A stretch of 64,000 bases of DNA, taken from Streptacidiphilus albus JL83. GTDB taxonomy: Bacteria > Actinomycetota > Actinomycetes > Streptomycetales > Streptomycetaceae. Made by a program: the position numbers and the translations under genes. Location of the stretch: assembly GCF_000744705.1 (NCBI RefSeq), contig NZ_JQML01000001.1:248001-312000 (forward strand), written 5' to 3'. Positions 17,123-26,532 of the stretch are shown here, in pieces. The notes under the pieces were generated by a model, which saw only the letters and a program-made list of their open reading frames with translations, was not told where the DNA came from and did not search any database. Numbering within the stretch: position 1 is the first letter of the stretch; each line of letters starts with the position of its first letter.

Positions 17123-20116
17123 ATGGCCGGACACGTGAGCATCGGACTCGACGGCGGCGCCGGGCAGGCGGTGATCGGGCGGCCCGGATTCACCGGCCGG
17201 GACGCGGAGTTCGCCGCGCTGCGGAGCGCCCTGGAGTCCTCCGCGCCGGCCGTCGCGCTGATCGAGGGCGAGGCCGGGATCGGCAAGAGCCGGTTGCTCG
17301 CCGAACTGCTGGACGCGGTTCCGGCGAGCGGGCCGCCGGCGCGCACCCTGGTCGCGGTCTGTCCGCCGTTCCGTCGGCCGCACACCCTCGGTCCGCTGGT
17401 GGACGCGATCCGCCAGGGCGTGGACCGGATCGCGGGTCTGGCGCTGAGCCCGCTCGCCGGGGCGCTGCGCCCGCTGTTCCCCGAGTGGGCGGCCGACCTG
17501 CCGGCCGCGCCCGAGCCGGCCGAGGACGCCACCGCCGTCCGGCACCGGCTCTTCGGCGCGCTGTGCGAACTGCTGGACCGGATGGACGTCTCGGTCCTCG
17601 CCGTCGAGGACGCGCACTGCGCGGACGAGGCGACGCTGGAGTTCCTGCTGTTCCTGTGCGCCCGCCGCACCCAGCAGCTCAGCGTGGTGGTGACCTACCG
17701 GCCGGAGGAGCTGCCCGAGGACTCGGCGGTCCGCCGGCTGTTCTCGCCGCTGGCGCCGGGCGCCACCCGGCTGCGGGTCAGCCTCGGCCCGCTGGACGTG
17801 GCCGCCACCGCCGGTCTGGTGTCGTCCATGCTGGCCGGGGAGCAGGTGTCGGACGAGTTCGCCGAGTTCGTGCACCGGCGCACCGACGGCATCCCGCTCG
17901 CGGTCGAGGAGTCGATCCGGCTGATGGGCGACCGCGCCGACCTGGCGCGGCGGAACGGGGCGTGGGTGCGGCGGGAGATAGCCGACATCGACGTTCCGCC
18001 GACCATCAGGGACGCGGTGATGGAGCGGGTCCGCCGGACGTCGCGCTCGGCCCGGACGCTGCTGGAGGCGGCGGCGGTGCTCACCGACCCCGCCCCGGAG
18101 GAACTGCTGCTCGCCGTGGCCGGGCTGTCCGGGACGGGCCGGGACGACGGCGGGAGCGAGCCGGACGGGCAGGACGCCCAGGCCGGTCTCGACGAGGCGG
18201 TCGGCTCCGGACTGCTGGTGGAGGACCGGCGGGGGCTGCTGGCCTTCCGTCATGTGCTGGCGAGCCGCGCGGTCTACGAGTCGGTGCCGGCGGCGCGGCG
18301 GCGGATGCTGCACCGGCGGGCCGGCCACGCGCTCCAGGGGGACTCGCCGCCCCCACTTGCCCAGTTGGCACGGCACTTCCGCGACGCCCGGGACACCGGG
18401 GGCTGGAGCCGGTACGCCGAGCAGGCCGCCGACCTGGCCCTCGCCTCGGGTGACAACGCCACCGCCGTCGGCCTGTTGGGCGAGCTGATCACCGAGGCCC
18501 GGCTGCCCGGCGGGACGGTCGCGCGGCTGGCCGGAAAACTGCGCTTCGCCACCGCCGAGGACATGAGCCGGGTCCGGGGCGTGGTGCTCTCGCTGCGCGG
18601 GGTCCTGGCCGAGCAGCAGCTCGGCGAGCGGGACCAGGCCGAGGTCCGCGCGCAGATCGGTCGGCTGGAGCTGCTGGCGGAGAACCACGCTGCGGGCCGG
18701 ATCGAGCTGGAGCGGGCGATCCCGCATCTGGGCCACGATCCGGTGGCGGCCGCGCAGGCCATGATCCTGCTGGGCTGGGCGTTCGGCGAGGCCCGACCGG
18801 CCGCCACCCATCTGGGCTGGCTGCGGCGGGCCGCCGAGACCATGGCCCTGCCGATGGCGGAGGAGGACCGGATCCGGCTGCGCGTCAACCATGTGACCGG
18901 CCTGCTCACCCTGGGCGAGCAGGAGGGATGGACCGAGGCGGCGCTGATCCCGCAGGACGCGCCGACCACGCCGGAACGGCTGCAGATCACCCGCCTCCAC
19001 CTCAACCTGGGGGCGATGGCCCGCCAGTGGGGCCGCTACCGCGAGGCGCGGCACTACCTGGCGGTGGCCCGCGGGCTGGCGGAGCGCTACCGGTACAACC
19101 GCTACTCCACCCTGATCGCCGCGGCCGAGTGCGGCCTGGACTGGTCCACCGGGCGCTGGGAGGGGCTGACCGAGCGGCTGCCCGCCATCGTCGAGGCCAC
19201 CGAGGGGGCGGCGCTGACCCAGCTGGAGGCCCGGTTGACCGGCCATCGGCTGGCCGCGGCGCGCGGCGAGCGGGCGGCGGCGGAGCAGGGCCTGCGCCAG
19301 GTACTGGCCGGGAACAGCAGCGCGCCCGAGTGCGCCCTGGACGCGGCGGGTGCGCTGGCCGCGCTGGCGCTGGCGGACGGCGACGCCGACGCGGCCCTGG
19401 CGCTGACCGAGGGACCGCTGTCCATCGTGACCGGCAACGGGATGTGGCTGTCCGGCGTGGACTTCGTGCCGGTCCGGGTCGAGGCGCTGACCGCCGTCGG
19501 CGGCGCGCGGACCGCCGAGGCGGAGCGGCTGGTGCGCGGTCTGGCCAAGTGGCTCCGGGGGCGCGACATGCCTGCGGCGCGAGCCGCGCTGTCCTCCTGC
19601 CGGGCGCTGCTGGCCGGGGCGCGCGACGAGCGGGAGCGGGCGGCGGCACTGTGGGCGCGGGCCGCCCGGCTGTGGGACGCGCTGCCGCGTCCGTACTCGG
19701 CGGCGGCGGCGCGCGAGCGCCGGGCCGCCCTCCTGCTGGCGTGCGGTCACCGCACGGACGGGCTGGCGCTGTTGGAGCAGGTGCGCGCGGACTACGCGGA
19801 GCTCGGCGCCGGCGGTGACGCGCTGCGGGCGACGGCCGTGCTGCGGACGTACGGCGTGACGGCCGGGCCGCCCCCGGCGGCCCGGCGCGGCTACGGCAAC
19901 CGGCTCTCGCCCCGCGAGCTGGAGGTGGCCGGGCTGGTGATCGGCGGCCGGACCAACCGGGACATCGGCGAGGTGCTGTTCCTCTCCCCCAGGACGGTCG
20001 CCCGGCATCTCGACTCGGCGATGCGCAAGCTCGGCGTCTCCTCCCGCACCGCGCTGGCGGTGCGCCTGGTGGAGCTGGGCCTGGGGCCCGGCGCCGACGC
20101 GGCGGGCGCCGGGTAG
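17123..20116 (+). CDS. LuxR-family regulator of the large ATP-binding (LAL) type
   Basis: A 997-residue regulator. An N-terminal AAA/STAND ATPase has Walker A EGEAGIGKSRLLAELL at about residues 50-65 and Walker B VSVLAVEDAHCADEATLEF. A long helical TPR-like middle follows, and a C-terminal LuxR HTH: NRLSPRELEVAGLVIGGRTN, then DIGEVLFLSPRTVARHLDSA. LAL proteins are ATP-driven activators of secondary metabolism or sugar genes. The ATG at 17123 is preceded by GGGAG. It diverges from tap. Two sets of direct repeats and a small acidic peptide gene follow it, then a secreted protease operon, all on the same strand, making these plausible targets. Confidence 0.9.
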   Translation: MAGHVSIGLDGGAGQAVIGRPGFTGRDAEFAALRSALESSAPAVALIEGEAGIGKSRLLAELLDAVPASGPPARTLVAVCPPFRRPHTLGPLVDAIRQGVDRIAGLALSPLAGALRPLFPEWAADLPAAPEPAEDATAVRHRLFGALCELLDRMDVSVLAVEDAHCADEATLEFLLFLCARRTQQLSVVVTYRPEELPEDSAVRRLFSPLAPGATRLRVSLGPLDVAATAGLVSSMLAGEQVSDEFAEFVHRRTDGIPLAVEESIRLMGDRADLARRNGAWVRREIADIDVPPTIRDAVMERVRRTSRSARTLLEAAAVLTDPAPEELLLAVAGLSGTGRDDGGSEPDGQDAQAGLDEAVGSGLLVEDRRGLLAFRHVLASRAVYESVPAARRRMLHRRAGHALQGDSPPPLAQLARHFRDARDTGGWSRYAEQAADLALASGDNATAVGLLGELITEARLPGGTVARLAGKLRFATAEDMSRVRGVVLSLRGVLAEQQLGERDQAEVRAQIGRLELLAENHAAGRIELERAIPHLGHDPVAAAQAMILLGWAFGEARPAATHLGWLRRAAETMALPMAEEDRIRLRVNHVTGLLTLGEQEGWTEAALIPQDAPTTPERLQITRLHLNLGAMARQWGRYREARHYLAVARGLAERYRYNRYSTLIAAAECGLDWSTGRWEGLTERLPAIVEATEGAALTQLEARLTGHRLAAARGERAAAEQGLRQVLAGNSSAPECALDAAGALAALALADGDADAALALTEGPLSIVTGNGMWLSGVDFVPVRVEALTAVGGARTAEAERLVRGLAKWLRGRDMPAARAALSSCRALLAGARDERERAAALWARAARLWDALPRPYSAAAARERRAALLLACGHRTDGLALLEQVRADYAELGAGGDALRATAVLRTYGVTAGPPPAARRGYGNRLSPRELEVAGLVIGGRTNRDIGEVLFLSPRTVARHLDSAMRKLGVSSRTALAVRLVELGLGPGADAAGAG

Positions 20117-20178
20117 GCCCGCAGGACGGACGGCCCGGCCCGCAGGACGGACGGCCCGGCCCGCAGGACGGACGGCCC
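20116..20178 (+). repeat. Three perfect 21-bp tandem repeats at the end of the LAL gene
   Basis: Three head-to-tail copies of a 21-bp unit beginning GGCCCGCAGGACGGACGG. The first base is the last base of the LAL stop codon. Each junction reads GGCCCGG-like and can pair with CGGGCC, so transcripts could fold into a small hairpin array. There are no spacers, so this is not a CRISPR array. Confidence 0.9.
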
Positions 20179-20190
20179 GGCGCACAGCAC

Positions 20191-20257
20191 GGCCTCTGGG
20201 TCGTGCCCGCGTCGAACTTTGGGTCATGCCCATGCTGAACTTTGGGTCGTCCGACGC
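20191..20257 (+). promoter_or_regulatory. Three imperfect 23-bp direct repeats upstream of a small peptide gene
   Basis: Units start at 20191, 20215 and 20238. Units 2 and 3 share GAACTTTGGGTC; unit 1 has CCTCTGGGTCGTGCCCGC at the same phase. The 23-bp spacing, about two helical turns, suggests a regulator array binding one face of the DNA. It lies between the LAL stop and the peptide gene at 20326. Binding by the LAL regulator is a guess from position. Confidence 0.6.
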
Positions 20258-20325
20258 ATCCCCCCTCGCTCCGGCACGTCGAGACTCGACCCACAAGGCG
20301 AAGCACTCTGACAGGGGATCAGCAC

Positions 20326-20535
20326 ATGGACCGTCCCGACCGGAACCCGGCGACCGCCGAGGAACCCGCCACGAGTGCCCAGGAGACCCCCGGGCCGGCC
20401 TCCGAGGGCTCCGCCCCCGCCGTCGAGGACGGGAGCGAGGACGGGGCCGAGGGCGGCCCGGCGCCGGAACCCGCCGCCGGCCCCGAGCGTGGCCGGGGAG
20501 CAGCGCCGGGCAGCGACGCCTACCGCCCGCTCTGA
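20326..20535 (+). CDS. Small acidic low-complexity protein, 69 residues
   Basis: The ATG at 20326 is preceded by AGGGGATC. The product is rich in Glu, Pro, Ala and Gly (PATAEEPATSAQETPG ...), mostly disordered, and ends GSDAYRPL. No signal peptide, cysteine or known domain is visible. The only more structured end is the C-terminus, so a peptide precursor is conceivable, but no modifying enzyme lies beside it. It sits between a LAL regulator with repeats and a secreted protease operon. It could be non-coding; codon bias and the ribosome site favour a gene. Confidence 0.5.
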   Translation: MDRPDRNPATAEEPATSAQETPGPASEGSAPAVEDGSEDGAEGGPAPEPAAGPERGRGAAPGSDAYRPL

Positions 20536-20673
20536 GGCCCGCACCGCCCGGATCCCCCACGGTCCCCTCCCCCACCAGTCTCCGAAGCCGGTGCCCGCAA
20601 CCGGTGCCGCCGTTCCCCCGACCCCCTCAGTGAGCCCGAGCGGCGCCCCGGCGCCGTCCGGGCGGGAAGGCAC

Positions 20674-23265
20674 GTGCACATGCGCATACCTCGACTACTC
20701 CGACGGGCACCAGTCACCGGCCCGGTGGTGACCATGGTGGTGGCCGCCCTGGTCGGGCTCGGCCTGGAGCTCCCGGCGCACTCCGCGCCGGCCACCGCCC
20801 CGGTCGCCGTCAGCGCCGCCGTCGCGCCGCTGACCACCAGCACCGACACCGGCTGCAACACCACCCCGCGCAAGGGCTTCGCGCGCTGCATGTCCGTCGT
20901 GCGGACCCCCGCCGACCATGTGGTGACGCCCGACGTCGTCGCACCGCCCAGCACCGCGCTCGGCCCCGCGGACATCCAGAGCGCCTACAAGCTGCCGACC
21001 GCACGCGGCGGGGGCCAGACGGTGGCGATCGTGGACGCCTACGGCGACTCCGACGCCGAGTCCGACCTGGCCGCCTACCGTGCCTACTACGACCTGCCCG
21101 CCTGCACCACCGCGAACGGCTGCTTCAAGAAGGTGGACCAGAACGGCGGGACCAACTACCCCTCCGACGACCCCAGTTGGGGAACCGAGACCACGCTGGA
21201 CCTGGACGCGGTGTCCGCGGCCTGCCCGAACTGCAACATCCTGCTGGTGGAGGGCGACGACTCCTCCTTCGCCAGCCTCGGGACCGCCGAGGACACCGCG
21301 GTGGCGCTCGGCGCCAAGTTCGTCTCCAACTCCTACGGCGCCTCCGAGGACCCCAGCCAGGACGCCAACAGCCACTACTACGACCACCCCGGCGTGGTGA
21401 TCGCCGCGTCGAGCGGCGACACCGGCAACACCGTGATCAACCCGTCCAGCTTCGGCAACGTCGTCGCGGTCGGCGGCACCACCCTGACCAGGGACGCCTC
21501 GACCGCGCGCGGCTGGACCGAGGCCGCCTGGAACTCCGGCGGCTCCGGCTGCTCGACCGTCGAGCCCCAACCCGACTTCCAGGCCTCGCTGGACACCCAC
21601 TGCGCGAACCGGGCGACCGCCGACGTCTCCGCCGACGCGGACCCGGTCAGCGGTCTGGCGATCTACGACACGCTGGGGCAGGGCGGCTGGCTGCAGGTCG
21701 GCGGCACCAGCCTGGCCTCGCCGCTGGTCACCGCGATGTACGCACTGGCGGGCACGCCGGCCGCCGGCACCTACCCGGTGACCTACCCCTACCACGACCT
21801 GAACCAGGCCGCCGACCTGTTCGACGTCACCCAGGGCTCGAACGGCTCCTGCGGCGACGTCCTGTGCACCGCCGGTCCCGGCTGGGACGGCCCCACCGGT
21901 CTGGGCACGCCCGACGGGGTGGGCGCGCTCTCCTACGGCCAGCACGGCGACCTCGTCGGACAGGTGACCGACGCCGCCACCGGGGCGCCGGTCGCCGAGG
22001 CCGTCGTCACCGCCTCGCCGGGCGGATACCTCACCCACACCGACTCCACCGGGCACTACGACATCAACGCCGGCGTCGGCACCTACACCGTCGGCGTGAC
22101 CTCCTACACCTACACCTCGGCCGACCACGCCGGCGCCGACGTCACCCCGAACGCCGACACCACCGTGGACTTCGCGCTCCGGGCCAAGCCGCAGGCGACC
22201 GTCTCCGGCACGGTGGCCGACGGCTCCGGGCACGGCTGGCCGCTGTTCGCCCGGATCACCATCGACGGCTATCCGGGCGGTCCGATCTACACGGACCCGT
22301 TCACCGGGCACTACAGCGTGACCCTCGCCGGACAGACCACCTACCAGGTGCACGTGGTGCCGGTGTACCCGGGCGTCCTGGACACCCCGGAGGACGGCTA
22401 CCTCCAGCAGGACACCGCGCTCGCGGTGGGCACCGGCGACGTCGGCCGCGACTTCGGGCTGGCGGTGGACGCCAACGCCTGCACCGCACCGGGATACGGC
22501 TGGAACGGCCTGTCCGAGGACTTCGGCGACGCCCACGGCGCCGCCCCGGGCGACGGCTGGACCGTCTCCGGGTCCAAGGCCGGCTGGCGGTTCGACAACC
22601 CGGAGGACCGCTCGGCGGTGAACCCGCTCGACAGCCGTTTCGCGGTGGCGGACACCGCGACCACCGGAGGGCGGATGGACACCACCCTCACCTCCCCGGC
22701 GGTGAACCTGTCCGGCCAGTCGGCACCGCAGCTCAGCTTCGACTCGGGCTACTACGGCGCGGCCGGGCAGAGTGCGGACGTCCAGCTCAGCACCGACAAC
22801 GGCCGTACCTGGACCGAGATCTGGCACCGGACCACGGCCAACGGCGCTGGGGCCGTCGACATCCCGGTCCCGCAGGCCGCGGGCAAGCAGGGCGTACGGG
22901 TCCGGTTCCGGTTCAGCGGCGGGCACGGCTGGTGGTGGTCGGTGGGCGACGTGCTGCTCGGCACCCACACCTGCACCGCCCTACCCGGCGGCATCGTCAG
23001 CGGCCTGGTCACCGACCGCGCCACCGGCAAGCCGGTCCAGGCGAGCGCCGTCGGCGACACCGCCTCGCCCGGCGACTACGCCGTCGCGGCCCCGACGGAG
23101 GAGGCGACCGTCTCCGGCTTCTACTCGCTGTTCGTCCCGGCCGGTCCGGCACGACTGAGCGCCACCACCCCCGGCTACGCCGCCGCCACGGCCACCGCCG
23201 CCGTCTCCCCGAACCGGACCACCCGGCTGGACTGGTCCCTGGACGCGGCGGGAGGCGCCCGATGA
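20674..23265 (+). CDS. Secreted S53-family (sedolisin-like) serine peptidase with C-terminal beta domains
   Basis: An 863-residue exported protein. The signal peptide (VVTMVVAALVGLGLELPAHSA) is followed at about residue 100 by an S53 catalytic domain with a very short pro-region. The Glu/Asp pair lies in WGTETTLDLDAV, an oxyanion Asp candidate in SNSYGASEDPS, and the Ser in VGGTSLASPL. After about residue 425 come carboxypeptidase-regulatory-like and jelly-roll domains (GQVTDAATGAPVAEAVVTAS, SGTVADGSGHGWPLFARITI, a bacterial pre-peptidase-like segment, and SGLVTDRATGKPVQASAV). The start may be the GTG at 20674 or the ATG at 20680; GGGAAGG lies just upstream. Its stop overlaps the next gene's ATG (ATGA). 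Confidence 0.88.
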   Translation: MHMRIPRLLRRAPVTGPVVTMVVAALVGLGLELPAHSAPATAPVAVSAAVAPLTTSTDTGCNTTPRKGFARCMSVVRTPADHVVTPDVVAPPSTALGPADIQSAYKLPTARGGGQTVAIVDAYGDSDAESDLAAYRAYYDLPACTTANGCFKKVDQNGGTNYPSDDPSWGTETTLDLDAVSAACPNCNILLVEGDDSSFASLGTAEDTAVALGAKFVSNSYGASEDPSQDANSHYYDHPGVVIAASSGDTGNTVINPSSFGNVVAVGGTTLTRDASTARGWTEAAWNSGGSGCSTVEPQPDFQASLDTHCANRATADVSADADPVSGLAIYDTLGQGGWLQVGGTSLASPLVTAMYALAGTPAAGTYPVTYPYHDLNQAADLFDVTQGSNGSCGDVLCTAGPGWDGPTGLGTPDGVGALSYGQHGDLVGQVTDAATGAPVAEAVVTASPGGYLTHTDSTGHYDINAGVGTYTVGVTSYTYTSADHAGADVTPNADTTVDFALRAKPQATVSGTVADGSGHGWPLFARITIDGYPGGPIYTDPFTGHYSVTLAGQTTYQVHVVPVYPGVLDTPEDGYLQQDTALAVGTGDVGRDFGLAVDANACTAPGYGWNGLSEDFGDAHGAAPGDGWTVSGSKAGWRFDNPEDRSAVNPLDSRFAVADTATTGGRMDTTLTSPAVNLSGQSAPQLSFDSGYYGAAGQSADVQLSTDNGRTWTEIWHRTTANGAGAVDIPVPQAAGKQGVRVRFRFSGGHGWWWSVGDVLLGTHTCTALPGGIVSGLVTDRATGKPVQASAVGDTASPGDYAVAAPTEEATVSGFYSLFVPAGPARLSATTPGYAAATATAAVSPNRTTRLDWSLDAAGGAR

Positions 23266-26204
23266 CGAACCATCAGGAGAGCGCACACGTGATCGCACGA
23301 CAGCATCCCCGGTCCTGGCGACGGTTCACCCTGCGCGGACTCGTCGCCGTCGCCCTCGGCCTCGCCGTGGCCCTGCCCGGCGCCGCGAGCGCGGCGAGCC
23401 CGGCGGACTCCCACCCCACCGGCGCCCGGACGGCGGTCCCCGGCACCGCGGCCGGGCAGCCGGCCGCCGAGGTCCCGGAAGCGGCCTCGCACGCCCCGGC
23501 CCCCGCCCCCGGGCTCCAGCCGGTCGCGCTGCCCGGCCGGTCCGGCAGCTCCTACACCGTCACCCTGCCCACCGGTGACCAGGTCGTGCTCAGCCGGCAG
23601 GCCTCCGGCACGTACCTGGCCTCGGCCGCGCCCCGGTCCACGTCCAGGATGACCTTCTCGGTCCTCGGCCGGACGGTCGACCAGGCCCAGGTGTCCGCCC
23701 TCCCGGACTCGGCGACGGACTTCATCCAGCTGCACCTGATCGACGCCCGGGCGTTCGACGTGACCTGGCTGGCCGCCCACGGCGACACCGGTGCGGACGC
23801 CGTGATCCCGCTGACCGTGCACTACGGCGGCAGCGGCACCGCCGCCGCCCTCACCGCCAGGGCGGGCGCACTGGCCGGCGCCACCGTGGTCCGCGCCGAC
23901 GCGGGCGACGGGGACGTCGACCTCCAGGTGGTGGCGGCCCGGGCCGGCGCCTTCTGGGCCGCCCTGACCGGCGGCACCGGACGGTCGGCGACCGCGCACG
24001 GCACCGCGCGTCCGGCGTTCAGCGGCGGGATCACCGCGGCCTGGCCGACCGGCGACCGGACCCCGGCCTCGCTCGCCCCGGCCGACGCCCCGAGCTCCAC
24101 CGTCACCTGGACCTTCACCGCCGCCCAGGGCGACGCGGTCTACTGCCCGGTCTTCTCCTGGTTCCAGGGCATCGCGACCGCCACTGCCTGCCCCTACTAC
24201 CCCGTCCTCATCGGCCTCACCGGGACGGCCGCGGGCCAGACCGCCACCCCGACCGGCGTCACCTGCCTCGACACCAGCCCGTGCAACCGCTACGCGGTGA
24301 CCTTCAGCGTCCCCAACGGCGTCTACGACGCCCAGGACATGAGCGTCTCGGTCTACCGGCACGGCATGGAGCAACTGGTGGACACCGTCGTGCCGCAGGT
24401 GGTGGTGGCCGGGGACAGCACGGTCGACACCGACCTGGACACCGCCGCCAAACTCACCGTGGACACCCCGCAGCCGGCCGTCGACCTGGAGCACTACCTC
24501 ACCAACAGCCGGGCCACCCCGGGGGTCTACAGCGGCTGGGAGCAGCCCGACAGCTCCGGTCTCGACGAGGCGTGGGCGGTCCCGACCGCACCGGTCACCA
24601 TCGGCGACTTCCATCTGAGCACCTTCTGGCTGCGCGGCCAGGCACCCGTGTCCGGCTCGATCGGCGGCGGCTCCGGTACCGCCCTCCAGCTGTACTACCC
24701 GCGCTACACCGACCTGGACTCCCCCACCTTCAAGCGGTTCTCCGGCACGACCACGGCCCAGGTGGTGAACGTCGGGTACGGCACCGCGGCCGACTTCGCC
24801 GGCGTCGACGTCCGGGGCAAGCTGGTGCTGATGCGCCGGGCCTCCGGCATCTACCAGATCCAGTCCGACCAGCTCAGCGCCGCGCTCCAGGCGGGCGCGG
24901 CCGGCGTGCTGGTCGATCCGCGCGACGTCGACCCGACCAACCTGCCGGTGGTGCCGGTCGAGCCCGACTGGTGGTGGACCGGCGGGAAACCGGTGCAGAT
25001 CCCGTTCGCCACGGTCACCCCGGACGAGGCCGCCGCACTGACGGCGCTGCTCGCCAGGGGCCCGGCCACGGTGAGCGTCACCGACCACGGGTACAGCCCC
25101 TACTTCTACAACCTGGCGTTCGACCGGGAGGGACGGATCCCGACGGCCCTCCGCTACTCGGTGGACGGCAGCCGACTCGCCCGGCAGAGCACCACCTTCC
25201 ACAGTTCGCAGCCCGGCAGCGCGACCCAGGTGGAGTCGGTGCTGCACCCCGACGACTTCTTCGCCCTGCTGATCCCCTCGGTGTTCGCGCCGGCCCCCTC
25301 GACCGTCCAGGAGTACTACGGACCGGTCTCCCCTGACCTGGTCTGGGACCGGATAACCACCCTGACCACCGCGGCCGGGGTGTCCGGTCCCGACCAGGCG
25401 CTGAACGTCTTCGACCGGCCCGGCAGCCGGACCGAGGACTGGTTCGCGGCACCGGAGTCGCTGGGCGTCCCGGCCGTTCCCGACGCCGACTACCGGACCG
25501 GAGTGACGCTCGGCCAGCTCTACTTCTGCGCGTTCTGCCGCCAGGGCGACACCTTCTACCCGACGACCTTCCTCACCTCCGGCGCCGACCCGGCGCTGGT
25601 GAACAACCCCTACGCCACCTACTCCTTCGCCCCGTCCGCCGTCCACCTCTACCGGGACGGAGTCGAACTGCCGCAGCAGACGGAGGGCACCATGCCCGTC
25701 TACCAGCTCTCCGACGGTCCGGCCAGCTACCGCCTCACCGTCGGGGCGGCCGACCTGGACAGCGACTGGACGTTCAGCTCACGGCGCCCGACCGCCGACG
25801 CGCTGCCGGAGGCGTTCCGCTGCATGGGCGACTACTTCGGTCAGAGCGGCCCCTGCGACGCCGATCCGCTGATCCAGCTGCGCTACAACGCCTTCGTCGA
25901 CGCGGGCAACGCGGTGACGGCGGACGCGACGCACCGGATCCAGATCACCCCGTACCTGGGCGCGAACCCGTCCCTGGCCTGTGCCGTCACCAGCTTCACG
26001 GTGTGGACCTCCACGGACGGCGGCGGCACCTGGACGCAGTCGGCCGTGTCCCGCTCGTCCTCCGGGGTGTACACCGCCGAGTACCGGGTGCCGTCACTGG
26101 CCAGGACCAGCGGCTCCGTCTCCGTCAGGGTCCAGGCCGCCGACGCCGCCGGCGACTCGGTGACCCAGACCTCCTACGACGCCTACCCGCTGACCGCCGG
26201 CTGA
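23262..26204 (+). CDS. Secreted protein with protease-type propeptide and PA domain but no visible protease domain
   Basis: A 980-residue exported protein, coupled to the S53 peptidase by an ATGA overlap. The signal peptide (about residues 25-45, LVAVALGLAVALPGAASA) is followed by SYTVTLPTGDQVVLSRQASG ... ARAFDVTWLAAHG, a segment resembling the N-terminal pro-region of large streptomycete S8 peptidases. The S8 catalytic Asp, His and Ser motifs are absent. About residues 505-605 look like a PA domain (FAGVDVRGKLVLMRRASG ... QAGAAGVLVDPRDVD). The remainder is beta-rich, ending in an Ig-like module. It may act as inhibitor, chaperone or substrate-binding partner for the S53 enzyme, which is inference. 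Confidence 0.75.
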   Translation: MTNHQESAHVIARQHPRSWRRFTLRGLVAVALGLAVALPGAASAASPADSHPTGARTAVPGTAAGQPAAEVPEAASHAPAPAPGLQPVALPGRSGSSYTVTLPTGDQVVLSRQASGTYLASAAPRSTSRMTFSVLGRTVDQAQVSALPDSATDFIQLHLIDARAFDVTWLAAHGDTGADAVIPLTVHYGGSGTAAALTARAGALAGATVVRADAGDGDVDLQVVAARAGAFWAALTGGTGRSATAHGTARPAFSGGITAAWPTGDRTPASLAPADAPSSTVTWTFTAAQGDAVYCPVFSWFQGIATATACPYYPVLIGLTGTAAGQTATPTGVTCLDTSPCNRYAVTFSVPNGVYDAQDMSVSVYRHGMEQLVDTVVPQVVVAGDSTVDTDLDTAAKLTVDTPQPAVDLEHYLTNSRATPGVYSGWEQPDSSGLDEAWAVPTAPVTIGDFHLSTFWLRGQAPVSGSIGGGSGTALQLYYPRYTDLDSPTFKRFSGTTTAQVVNVGYGTAADFAGVDVRGKLVLMRRASGIYQIQSDQLSAALQAGAAGVLVDPRDVDPTNLPVVPVEPDWWWTGGKPVQIPFATVTPDEAAALTALLARGPATVSVTDHGYSPYFYNLAFDREGRIPTALRYSVDGSRLARQSTTFHSSQPGSATQVESVLHPDDFFALLIPSVFAPAPSTVQEYYGPVSPDLVWDRITTLTTAAGVSGPDQALNVFDRPGSRTEDWFAAPESLGVPAVPDADYRTGVTLGQLYFCAFCRQGDTFYPTTFLTSGADPALVNNPYATYSFAPSAVHLYRDGVELPQQTEGTMPVYQLSDGPASYRLTVGAADLDSDWTFSSRRPTADALPEAFRCMGDYFGQSGPCDADPLIQLRYNAFVDAGNAVTADATHRIQITPYLGANPSLACAVTSFTVWTSTDGGGTWTQSAVSRSSSGVYTAEYRVPSLARTSGSVSVRVQAADAAGDSVTQTSYDAYPLTAG

Positions 26205-26228
26205 GCCCGGCGGCCGACCGGCACGGCC

Positions 26229-26270
26229 GACCGCAGCCCCGCCCCCTCCGGAGGGGGCGGGGCTGCGGTC
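26229..26270. terminator. Perfect 42-nt palindrome, bidirectional terminator
   Basis: Arms GACCGCAGCCCCGCCCCC and its exact complement meet at TCCGGA. It lies between the convergent genes ending at 26204 (+) and 26287 (-), as expected for a shared terminator. Confidence 0.9.
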
Positions 26271-26286
26271 GCGGACGGCCGGACGG

Positions 26287-26532
26287 TCAGCTGTGGTTGA
26301 CGATGACGGCGATGCCCCAGCCGATCGCGGCGAGCACCGCCGCGAAGCAGAGCCCGGCCAGGGCGTAGCCGACCGGCCCGGCCGCGGACCGGCCGGTGGC
26401 GGAGCCGCCCGCCGGAGCGGGCGGGCTGAGCAGCCGCAGCCCGATCGCGAACAGGGCCGGCAGGCCGGCCCCGGCGAGCAGTCCGACCACGACGATCTTC
26501 CACAGCGCGTTCAGGTTGATCCAGGAGTTCAC
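26287..26532 (-). CDS. Small two-helix membrane protein, partner of Pit
   Basis: An 81-residue protein with two hydrophobic helices (KIVVVGLLAGAGLPALFAIG and GYALAGLCFAAVLAAIGWGI). It starts at a GTG overlapping the stop of the phosphate transporter gene (GTGA). Small proteins of this kind often follow pit in actinobacteria; the function is unknown. The coupling suggests a subunit or stabiliser of the transporter. Confidence 0.75.
   Translation of the reverse strand: MNSWINLNALWKIVVVGLLAGAGLPALFAIGLRLLSPPAPAGGSATGRSAAGPVGYALAGLCFAAVLAAIGWGIAVIVNHS

Noticed and set aside
20116..20178. Possible CRISPR array
   Set aside because: Three 21-bp units without spacers and no cas genes; simple tandem repeats.
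17105..20575. 1,156-codon open frame on the minus strand
   Set aside because: It is antisense to the LAL regulator, has Gly/Arg/Pro-rich composition and no domain; a high-GC artefact.
20695..22968. 757-codon minus-strand frame opposite the S53 gene
   Set aside because: Low-complexity Val/Gly/Arg sequence mirroring the codon bias of the real gene.
21177..23261. Extension of the PA-domain protein far upstream in the same frame
   Set aside because: The upstream stretch is Arg/Pro-rich shadow of the S53 gene; the signal peptide and ATGA overlap fix the start at 23262.
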